Assembly: GCA_016584305.1 (NCBI GenBank) | Contig: JACEEZ010022923.1 | Coordinates: forward strand, 1 to 64,000 | Source: Chionoecetes opilio | Taxonomy: Eukaryota; Arthropoda; Malacostraca; Decapoda; Majidae | Length of the DNA stretch: 64,000 nucleotides | Direction: 5' to 3' | In this document: piece by piece, positions 12,139 to 20,931 of the stretch | How positions within the stretch are numbered: the first letter of the stretch is position 1 | Layout: every line of letters starts with the position of its first letter | Notes under the pieces: model-generated | The model's database searches: none | The model's input: the letters and a program-made list of their open reading frames with translations, nothing else | Told to the model about the DNA's origin: nothing | Translations under genes and position numbers: made by a program

Positions 12139-12178
<40 letters not shown>
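12118..12178. repeat. (CA)n microsatellite
   Basis: CA dinucleotide repeat with a few interruptions, the longest pure run at about 12145-12177. It corresponds to the TG run near 24664-24683 in the inverted copy. Confidence 0.9.
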
Positions 12179-12179
<1 letters not shown>

Positions 12180-12410
12180 GAACATAAGAAAATAAGGAAG
12201 CTACAAGAGGCTGGGAGACCCCGTGGTATTCCGTTACTTAACACTACCCAATCCACATTCATCCCCTCCATAAAAATGTCCAGCCTCCTTTTAAAACTCC
12301 TAAGACTCCCACTAACTACCAATAAACTGAGTCCCCAAAGCAATCATTTACCCCCCTATTTTGGGAACCCGTTCTTCCCCATTTTTTTTTTATATCACAG
12401 TGCGCTTTCC
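12180..12410 (-). pseudogene. LINE ORF2 C-terminal fragment (copy A)
   Basis: On the minus strand the peptide SGSLRSFKRRLDIFMEG resembles the conserved tail of CR1/Jockey-type LINE proteins (S...FK.RLD). The counterpart at 24420-24600 on the plus strand reads VVNDWNGLS followed by FKRRLDSVMDGDERWM in shifted frames. The fragment belongs to the compound repeat rather than to an independent insertion, because both inverted copies carry it at the same place. Confidence 0.55.
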
Positions 12411-12610
12411 AGCTTTTCCCTTTTCCCCCCCCCCCCCCCAACCCACCCACACAAAAACACACACCAAAACACACACACCACACACACAAACACCCCCAAA
12501 AACATTTATTCATTTTAAGCAATATACTGTACTCTTCTTTTTTCATTTAATCCTTCATAATGATGGCCCTTTTTTATTTGGCTCATTTTGCGTTGTAGTT
12601 GTTTTTATGT

Positions 12611-13079
12611 TGTTGTTGCAGGTGATTTGGTGCCCCAGACTTCCCAAGGGGAGGTTTAGGATGGCGACGGTTTCTATAGTAAAGGCATTTTTAGCCCTTT
12701 TTTAAATGCCCTTTTTTAACATTTATTGCCCATGTAAAAATGTTTTTGCCTTTCTGCATCACTCTCTGGGATCTTCGTCCCACAAAGATGCCAAAAAAAT
12801 TATTTACCCCCCCTACACTTTTATGGGGAAACCTCTTTTTTTTCTGCTGGGAATCTCAACCCTGACATATGTTTTGATCTTATTCTATGTATTTACTTTT
12901 TTTAGCTTATTTTCTATAGACTGCAGTAGGGAAATTTTGGAAAATTTTGGGTTTTTGGGGAAAAAGCTGAAATTTGGGGGGACAATTAAAACAGGTGTTG
13001 GGGAAAAATTTGGCTATGGGCCAATCCAGATTTATTCCATGAGCGGAGTGCCCGCCTTTTACAAAAAAGGTACCAAAAA
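12611..13079. other. No gene assigned
   Basis: A plus-strand frame opening at 12706 runs into the PIN-like pseudogene that follows, but its first 120 codons are Phe/Lys rich and match nothing I know. The region already shows homopolymer smearing (runs of T, G and A). It could hold a damaged N-terminus of the downstream gene. Confidence 0.3.
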
Positions 13080-14880
13080 AATCTTTTTTTTTCAAAAAAA
13101 TATCTTCTTGGCATTTGCACAAGATGTGCGATCACTGAGCCGAGCCATGGAAGAGATGGGGAACCCCTTCGCTGAATCAGCAGTGATCTCCTTTCCGAAC
13201 AGCAGAGACGTTGTGGACACAGCGTGGCAGAAAAGGCGGCGTGGAGAAACTTGGGTCGAGCAGATGAAAAATATGTTGAAGGAGGCTTTGGGAAACCCGA
13301 AAGTGTCTATCACAGATCCCCTCAAGCGGAACAAACCTCCCCTCTTTTTAGCCCCCACCCGTCAGGGGGAAAAAGTCAAAGGGAAAAAGCTTTCAGAGTC
13401 ATTCCCCCGGGAAAAACGACCCGTTCCTCTTCTCCAGGTGTTTCATGCTCCCAGATCCCCCATGGTGATTTTGGGCGAGTTCTTTTAGCACGAAAAACCA
13501 GGCCGGGCCACCCTCTTGTTCAGAGGGTGGCCCCGAGGGAAATGGGAAAACCCAAACCCGACCCTTTATTTCCCGCCTGGAAAACCTTTTTCCAGTGAAA
13601 GAAGGGCTCTCCCCCCCAGGGGTACAGGTCAAAAATCCTGGTGGGGCTTTCCATCATTCAAATGCTGGACCAGGGGGTGAAAGACATTCAAGGTTATGCC
13701 AGAGTCTTCGTGCCGTAAAGCACATCCCCGCTTTAGCAAAGTAGGGCCCGATTTGAATTGTCTGGGATTTTGTAAAATGGGGGCAGGTTTAAGGCGGGCA
13801 CTCGAAACAAAAGAGGGGAAAGGGGGTTAGGAGAGAGTCGAGCCCTCAAGGCAGTTCCCGGGAAAATGGCAAGAGTTTCTTTCCCCAACAACGACAACAA
13901 GACGGAGCGTTTTCCTTCCTGGCTTCTAAAAAGTGGCAGGGGCATTTAACCAACAAAACATCCTTTTAAACCCCACAAGGCCCCCCCCCGGCGTTTTTTT
14001 GGGCCCCCCCAAACGCCAGGGGCGTGTCAGCTCTAGCCCATACACGCTGAGGAGGGACATCGATCCTCCCGCACCTACGGGTGCCGTACAAAGGGGTAAA
14101 GCAAAAATTTCAATACGCACAGTTGATACAGACGTGGTAGTCCCGGGAAAAAGCATCAGCCCAAACGCCTCAACATCTCGAACTGTTGGGGCCTTTTGGG
14201 GTGGGGAAGAGCTTTAGGTTCATCGTGCTCATGAGACGCCAAAGCTCTTGATCCCGACCGATGTGGGGGGCCCTTGGGCCCAGTTCCACGCCTTTACTTT
14301 AATGGACAGGGGTTGTTTTGTCGGCAGGGTCAAGAAGACTGCTGGGACACCTGGACCCCCTATGGGGACGTCACACCAGAAATTTTGCGCCTTGGGTGCC
14401 AGCCAGAAACCCCCGTGCCCTTGACGAGTGGATGCAACCCAAATGGGGGCGATTGTGGTCCTGTGGACGATCGCCCCCAGGGACAGAGGAAAGGGGGTGA
14501 AACCCGGCAAGGGAAACCCGCGTTCAGCAAGGGAAAAGGGAAAAGTATATGGTTGCCTTTTCCCACACAGGTGCAAACATTCCAAAACACCCAAAAGAGC
14601 TTTTCTACCAGGGGTCACGTTTGGGCCCCAAAAGATGACCCCTGCTCCCGAGCTTCCGTCACCCCCCTGAATGGGGGGGAACCAAAAAGCCCGGGGGTGG
14701 AGGGGGTATAAAAATGGGGCGACCCCCACCAAAAAGCATCAGAAACTTTCAGGGAAAATCTTTCGATGTTGGGTGCAAAGAAAAGGTGCAGAGGACGCTG
14801 CAAATCCAGAAGGCGGCTCTTCCCGTGTTACAGCCCCCTTGTCAGTGCGGTGGGGCAGTGCTCTGGAGTGACGCGGGCCC
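13080..14880 (+). pseudogene. Repeat-borne gene with PIN/FEN-like acidic motifs and Cys-rich C-terminus, degraded
   Basis: Seen directly: several plus-strand frames in series contain SRAMEEMGNPF (about 13138), PLKRNKPPLF (13320), a GEFF/HEK block (13475-13495), KISIRTVDTDVVV (14104-14142), a PELPSPPEWGGTK block (14645-14690) and a CQCGG cysteine cluster near 14845. I recall the same order of blocks in a widespread family of uncharacterised animal proteins that occur as many near-identical copies. In those, an early DGA, a middle EEADTR and a DTDVVVLA motif resemble the metal-binding acids of PIN/FEN nucleases, and the tail is a CXC-type Cys region. Here at least four frame changes break the protein. 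The nuclease role is inference. A host-derived copy cannot be excluded. Confidence 0.55.
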
Positions 14881-16393
14881 CAAAAAGAACAGTTTATTAC
14901 TGTTTTTAAAAAACCCCTTTTTTATCCTTACTTGCAATTAGATTAATAAGCATTGTGTGTACCTTGTACCCACAAAAACAGAAGAAATAAAAGGGTTTTT
15001 TGAGCACTTGACGGGGTGGGGGGGGGGGGAAAAAATTTTTGGGCCCGATTTCAAAAACGTAAAAAGGGCGTTAAAAAAATTTTAACTTTATTTTTTTGCT
15101 CAAAACTAGTAATTTTTTGCCATTTTTTAACTGTTAGTGGACCCGTAAAACTTTTGATGATGTTTTTTAATACAAGGAAAAACATTTCCCACCCCTCAAA
15201 ATTGATTTTAACCCACAATTTTCAAAATTAAAATTTCAAAAAGGATGGCGGCCCCTCTTTAAAAAGGGACCCCATTTTTTTCACAGGGAATCTGGATGGG
15301 CCTAAATCTAAAAAAAACACCACTGGGGGCTAGTTACCCGGGGACCAAATTTTCCCTGTTTTTTCAAACAAAACCCACAATACCTTTTACCTACTTTCAG
15401 TTTCTAGAAAGGGTCTTGTTTCTGCCAAATACCCACAAATAAAACCCTTCCCCCTATAACCCGGGCAATTTGGGGGACCCCCCCCCCGGGGGGTTTGACC
15501 CATATTTTGCGTATCCGTTATATCCCAAGAAGGGATAAGGGGCAGGGGTGAATTTGAAGGAATGGTTTTTCTTGCTTCATAAGGGGGAGGGTAAGGAGGG
15601 TAGGGTAAGGTAGGGTAGGGGAAAGGGTTCTAGAAGGGAGGCCCGGTAGGAGGTCACACGTGGAAAAAGAGAGGTAAAAGCGGTGAGAACCCCACGGCGA
15701 GGGGAAAAACCCCCACGGATAAGCGATACATTAAATTTGGGGAAAGTGGGGGTTTTAAAAATTTCCCGAAACCCCTTCCCCCCTCTTCTCCGGAAAAACC
15801 CCCCCACCCTTTTTTTCATTTTTAAAAATAAAACAATATAAAAAAAACTTTTAGTGGCAAAAATAAAAACAATAATAATCCTACTTTAAGAGAAAAAAAA
15901 GTTTTTTTAATTTTTTATTTATTTATTTTAAAATTTGTGCTTTTCACCCGCCTGGGAAAATTTTTCCCTCTTTGTCTATTTTCTTTCCCCCTTTTTCCTT
16001 TTTGCTGGAAAATTTGCTTTCATCCAACTGTTCCTTTAAGGGAAGGAAGGGAAAAGTTTGGGAAAACATACCCCAAGCTGCGCTTTCATGCGGTGCTCAT
16101 CTCCGTGGCATTAAACCCCTTTGAGCCTGGGTTTGGGGAGAACCCGTTACCCGGGGGCACAGGGGTAGGTGACTCCCGGGTTTTCCACAGTTACCTTCCC
16201 AGGTTACCCCCGGTTAAAACCCCTTTTTCAACCCCGAAAGGAAGGAAAGGAAACCCGTTTGGGGAGGTGGCACCGACTTTTCCCGGCCCGGGGTCGAAAA
16301 CCCGGGCCGCAGATTCCCCAGCCAGGGACGCTACCCCTGCAACCCCGGAGGCGACCCTGGGGGTTTCCCAAGGGAAAGGGGGACCGTTTTAAA
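14881..16393. other. No gene seen; smeared, homopolymer-rich sequence
   Basis: An AATAAA-type signal lies near 14986, which could end the preceding gene remnant. The rest is AT-rich with G and C runs (for example 15018-15028 and 15478-15490). A GGGTA/GGTAG-rich patch lies at 15585-15620. The GC-rich 16120-16390 segment has open frames of odd Pro/Gly composition. No domain is recognisable. Confidence 0.4.
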
Positions 16394-17850
16394 CCTTTAA
16401 CTACCATCCTATACTTTGACTTCCTGCCTTTCTAAAGTTTTTGAATCTATACTTAATAAAAGATTCTTAGGCATCTATCTGCTCACAATCTTCTATCTGA
16501 TCGTTACTACGGTTTCCGTAAAGGGCGATCTACTGGCGATCTTCTAGCTTTCCTAACTGAATCTTGGTCATCCTCCTTTTGGCGTTTCGGTGAAACTTTT
16601 GCTGTTGCCCTTGACATATCAAAAGCTTTTGATAGAGTCTGGCACAAATCTTTAATTTCCAAACTACCCTTATTCGGTTTCTATCCTTCTCTCTGTACCT
16701 TCATCTTAAGTTTCCTTTCAAACCGTTCTATTGCAGCTACTGTAGACGGACATTGTTCTTCTCCTAAATCTAAGAATAGTGGTGTTCCCCAGGGTTCTGT
16801 CCTATCACCCACTCTTTTTCTATTATTCATTAATGATCTTCTTTGTCTAACTCAAAGCCCTATCCATTTCTACGCTGGTGATTCTACCCTGCATTTTCCG
16901 ACGTCTTTTTTTGGACGTCCAACTCAACAGGAACTAAGTGATTCACAGAGAGATGCCACCGAGCGCCTAACTTCTGATCTTTCTATAATTTCTGATTGGG
17001 GCAAAGCAAACCTTGTTTTGTTCAATGCCTCAAAAACCCAATTTCTTCACCTATCTACTCGACAAAACCTACCAGATAACTATCCCCTCTTCTTCAATGA
17101 CACTTAACTGTCTCCTTCTTCTACAATGAACATTCTAGGACTATCCTTTACTAAAAATCTGAACTGGAAATCTCACATCTCATCTCTTGCTAAAACAGCT
17201 TCTAAGAAGTTAGGTGTCCTGTGGCGTCTGTGTCCTTTTTTTTCTCCCTCCCAATTGCTTGCTCTCTACAGGGGCCTTATCCGCCCATGTATGGAGTGTG
17301 TCTCACATATTTGGGGAGGATCCACTCATACAGCTCTCCTAAACAGGGTTGAGTCAAAAGCTTTTCGTCTCATCAACTCCTCTCCTCTGACTGACTGTCT
17401 TCAATCTTTATTTCACCGCCACAATGTTGCTTCTCTTGCTCTCTTCTACCGTTATTTTCATGCTCACTGCTCTTCTGAACTTGCTAACTGCATGCCTCCC
17501 CCCCTCCCGCGGCCTCGCTGCACAAGACTTTCTACTCATTCTCATCCCTATTCTGTCCATCTTCCTAATGCAAGAGTTAATCAGTATCTTTACTCTTTCA
17601 TCCCTTTCACTGGTAAACTTTGGAACTCTCTTCCTGTTTCTATTTTTCCACTTTCCTATGACTTAAATCTTTTCAAAAGAAGAGTAACAAGACACCTCCC
17701 GAACTAAACTGGCTCACCCCTCTTTTTTATTTTATTCTCTTACTATCTTCTTTATAGGGACTGGCAACTAAGCGGGCTTTGTGCTACCCATTTTTTGTTG
17801 TGCCCTTGGCCAGTTCCTTGTGATGTAAAAAAAACAAAAAAAAACACCAT
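16394..17850 (+). mobile_element. LINE D copy 1 (5-prime truncated non-LTR element)
   Basis: Starts abruptly within the RT domain and runs through the C-terminus to a 3-prime untranslated region that contains GACTGGCAACTAAGCGGG (about 17759), followed by an A-rich end at 17826-17850. The same 3-prime region occurs at 28279-28345. The protein style (VWH after the KAFD box, RSTGDLL fingers) suggests the Jockey/CR1 side of LINEs. Clade is inference. Confidence 0.8.
16400..17707 (+). pseudogene. Reverse transcriptase and C-terminal domain of LINE D copy 1
   Basis: The RT that would copy element RNA. Blocks in order: YGFRKGRSTGDLL (about 16509), VALDISKAFDRVWH (about 16605), SGVPQGSVLSPTLF (about 16779) and FYAGDSTLHF (about 16868). 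The last should be the catalytic Y/F-A-D-D box. Its first Asp is Gly here (codon GGT), which alone would abolish polymerisation. The C-terminal domain follows (MNILGLSFTKNLNWKSHISS from 17126) and ends with FKRRVTRHLPN. An in-frame TAA at 17105-17107 interrupts it where the second copy has CAA. Upstream of 16394 the endonuclease is missing. Confidence 0.85.
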
Positions 17851-18258
17851 GCAATAAGATGGAACAAAAACACACCAGAAAGAATCAGAGACACAGAAGT
17901 CAGCGACAAGTTGAAGAATTTGGAAATATTGATTGATGGAAAATAAAATTGGCAGATTGGAGAACAAGAAGTATAAGTGACATTACACTTATATAAAGAT
18001 TCAACCAATACACGATCGGCGGTTCTAGGTAGGTATACTAAACGTTTAGTTCTCATCACAATGAGTATTTCTAACCCCATATTACCTGGGCGGCCATTAA
18101 TGCCAACATCAATTATTAATTTCCAAGATCTACTTTACTGTTGAGGCGACCTGCCTTTGTGCGTGCGTGCGTGTGTCTGTTAGGGGTCAGCGCATGTACA
18201 GGGAAGCGGTGGTGGGCGTGGCCGGTGTGACGCCTGATTTGGCGCCTGTGCACAAACG
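17851..18258. other. No gene seen
   Basis: AT-rich sequence of no recognised family, with a short GTGCGTGC run near 18155-18175 and GC-rich sequence beyond. Nothing in the rest of the window matches it. Confidence 0.4.
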
Positions 18259-18486
18259 ATGGAGGGTGTGATCAGACAATCAGAGCACAGCACGTTTCGT
18301 GACGTGGCAGATAGCCTGGGGCCTTGGAGGAGCCTCAGCCCTCCGTTTTCCAATGGCAGGGAAGGGAAGGGTGTGGAATCCGAAAGAATTCCCGGAAGGG
18401 AAGGGAAGGGAATGGAAGTCAGGGAAGGGTGTGGCATCCGCGATCTCGGCTTTCTCAAGTTTTATCACTACAATGCAGGTAAGTTT
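18259..18486 (+). other. Possible exon ending in a consensus splice donor (weak)
   Basis: A plus-strand frame starting ATGGAGGGTGTG (18259) remains open to a perfect 5-prime splice-site consensus, CAG|GTAAGT, at about 18476-18484. The sequence has several GGAAGGGAAG repeats, which can act as purine-rich splicing enhancers or be mere low complexity. The encoded peptide is unrecognised. No acceptor or second exon can be paired with it. This is the only place outside mobile elements where a host exon seems even possible. Confidence 0.2.
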
Positions 18487-18580
18487 CCATTGACCCTTTG
18501 TTTGCAGTGTTCCCTGGGCGCGGGGTTACGGGGCTGCAGTGGCAGGTTGGCTGAGGTTTAGGGGTTCTACTGCAGTTTAA

Positions 18581-19085
18581 AGTAATCGTCCAGACCCATT
18601 TTTTCTTTGCATAGGTATATTGAATGTTCATTCAAAATACCTAATCCACAAAAAATTATTAATTTCCACGCCCTATTTCCGTAAAAACACTACTATTGTT
18701 AAAATCGCGGCAAAAATATCAGTCCCATTCCACCCGCGGCGCGAAACATGCTGATGACGTGCCGGGAGGCCGACAAACTGCATCACACAGCCTGCCTCGC
18801 CCCGGCGCACACACCTTCTCCACACATTTTTCGCTGCCGTATAGGTCGAAAACGGGTGCTAAGCTCTCTGGAAAGGCACAGCTTTCTTGCTGCACCCATA
18901 AAGGATACAAGTATATGCCATATCGCAATAAAAATCAATCAGCAACACCCAAAATTCTTCAAGTACTATATTCATGTCTGTGTTTACGTGCTTCTGTATT
19001 ACCGCGGGGGGGAGTGGGGGGGAAGGGTAGGCTGCCTTTGGTGACGTCACCGAGCCGTGGTGCGTCGTCGTCGTGCGTTCAACAA
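18581..19085. mobile_element. TTAA-type MITE, truncated copy
   Basis: Begins with AGTAATCGTCCAGACC directly after a TTAA (18577-18580). It follows the reverse complement of the right half of the full element at 52597-53862, including a shared AAGGCACAGC...GCACCCATAAAGGAT block. It lacks the middle section and breaks off at about 19085 against a LINE A fragment, so the second terminal repeat is gone. A GTGACGTCAC palindrome lies at about 19042. The short frames through it are not genes. Confidence 0.8.
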
Positions 19086-19087
19086 GA

Positions 19088-19322
19088 TTGAGAGTAAAAT
19101 AATTCTTGGAGAATTATTGAAGAGCACGTATGAGAGAGAATGAGAGGCCGGGGCCCCCAGTGATGGGGGAGCCCGTATGCATGTGACGCTGAGAGAGGAA
19201 GGAGGGGAAAATGAAACCCCCTAGTTTTGCTTCCCCATTTTGTTTCTCTGCCAACAGACTACGTGTGTGTGTGTGACCGGACCCAAGGCTTCACCGAGGT
19301 GACTCCCAACTCAAGCTCAAGG
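19088..19322 (+). mobile_element. LINE A 3-prime end fragment
   Basis: Matches the last codons and untranslated region of LINE A as seen at 52305-52560: an ATTCTTGGAGAATT block, a TGATGGGGGA block, then CCAACAGA...ACGT, and an end near ACTCAAGCTCAAGG corresponding to the (ATCAAG)n tail. It directly abuts another LINE A copy starting at about 19326. Confidence 0.75.
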
Positions 19323-19325
19323 GTT

Positions 19326-20931
19326 CCATGGCAAAATGCGAGAACACACAGGCCAAGTTCAGTATGGGTGACCTCGAGACTGGATGGGTGAATAGTAAGA
19401 GAGGAGTAAGACAGGGCTGTGTCCTTTCTCCTCTACTTTTTGGTTTATATGTTGAGGAAATGGCAGTGAGAGTGAAGCGTACAGGTCTGGGTGTGAAAAT
19501 TGGAGATGAAGTGTTGAGTGTACTGATGTATGCAGATGATGTGGTGATCCTTAGTGAAAACCACAATGAGCTACAAGAGATGCTGAATGTTGTGACTGAG
19601 TATGGAAGGGACTTCAACGTTGGGCTCAGTAAGGAGAAGAGTCAAGTGTTGGTGGTGAATGGGGATGACTCTGATGATGACAGGATTTGGTGGTGGGTGG
19701 GAATGAATAAAGAGAACGAAAGAGTACAAGTATCTGGGTATTTGGTTGGATGATAAAGGCTGTGAGAAAACTAAACATGAGGGGATAGCTAGAGCCAACC
19801 AGGGGGTTGGAAGGCTAGGCAGTGTGGCAAGATGTCGGGCAACAAGTTTTGAAGTGGTGAGAGGACTATGGAAGGGTGGGCGGGTCCCTAGCATTATTTT
19901 GGGGCCTGGAAACAAGGGTGTGGTCTAGGAAGGAGTTGGACAGATTGGAAGTAACACAGAACAAAGCAGGCAGAATAGCATTAGGACCCAAATGGGTATG
20001 TGGCAGTGGAAGCGATTAGAGGAGACATGGGATGGAGCACGTTCAGAGAGAGGATAGCAAAGGCAGGACTGAGGTACAGAGCTAGACTGCAACGAATGGT
20101 GACAGCAAATGGGCAAGCAAGGTTTGGGATGGATATTATGGGAAGTGGATGAAAGACTCAGTAAAAAGTGGAAAGATGGACAGGTGAAACGGGGAAAATG
20201 TTTGGACAGGAGTGATGAGACATGGGAGTATGGCTGTATGCAAAAAGGAAATAAATAGGAGAGTGGAAAGAAAGGGAAAGAAGAATGGCTGAGGGAATGA
20301 GTGAGAAATCAACACTGGAATGGTACAGGAGAAAGGACCAGCCACGGTATGAAAGGTTCTATGATGGTGGTATGGAGGGACCTACTCTTCAGAAACCAGG
20401 ACAAAGTCGCTGGAGGTAAATAGTCGTATGTACAGATGGAAGAATGATGGCAGCAAGGTGTTGTGAGATGTGTGTGACAGGAGTGGATTTAAACCGTGGA
20501 GCACTTGATGCTGGAATGTGAACGGTATGAGTATGCTAGAACACAGATGTTGGAGGTAGTGGTAAAGGGGAGGTCGGAGGGAAGAATGGCGAAGATGAGA
20601 GACAGGAGAGTGGAGATGGAGTACCTGCTGGGGTTTGTTGTGCTGAGTGGAGGAGTGACAGGTACGTGGTGATTGAGAGTGTAAAAGAATTCTTGGAGAA
20701 CTCTTGGGGCACGTAGGAGAGAGCATGAAGGCATGGGGCCCTATGATGGGGGACCCCGTAAATGAATGTTGATGCGAGAGAGGAAGGATGGGAAAAAAAA
20801 GTCCTAGTTGGCTTCCCCCTTTTTGCTTCTCTCACCAACAGATTACATGTTGGGAAACGCGGGACACAAGGCTTCACTGACGCATCTGCATAGGTGAAAT
20901 CTACTCCAAATCAGGATCAAGAGAGTTGTGC
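19326..20931 (+). pseudogene. LINE A copy 1: RT and C-terminus, 5-prime truncated
   Basis: The remaining protein begins inside the RT domain. RGVRQGCVLSPLLF (about 19402) and MYADDVVILSENHNELQ (about 19528) are intact, including both catalytic Asp residues. The frame runs to about 19753 and then shifts. Downstream pieces (DKGCEKTKHEGIARANQGVGRLGSVA in parts, 19746 onward; a CEMCVTGV finger half at about 20466) show the usual zinc-finger-like C-terminus. The 3-prime untranslated region ends with a short ATCAGGATCAAG remnant at about 20912-20931. This copy preserves the uninterrupted site CCAGGACAAAG (20396-20406) into which the Gypsy-type element at 43827 inserted in another copy. Confidence 0.8.

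Larger units (their letters stand above)
10103..12610 (-). repeat. Compound dispersed repeat, copy A (inverted relative to 24235-27080)
   Basis: Read on the minus strand, this segment follows 24235-27080 almost throughout. It has an edge with GTACAGTATATT, a CA/TG microsatellite, a LINE C-terminal fragment, a second microsatellite, a block around AACAGACAATTTTTTATAG, a GGGCGTGGCCGC box, an A-rich purine tract, a TAATATTAC-like segment and finally the CTGT tract. It lacks the 901-bp MITE present in the other copy. No coding capacity beyond the LINE fragment is visible. It may be an old mobile element or a segmental duplication. Confidence 0.8.
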
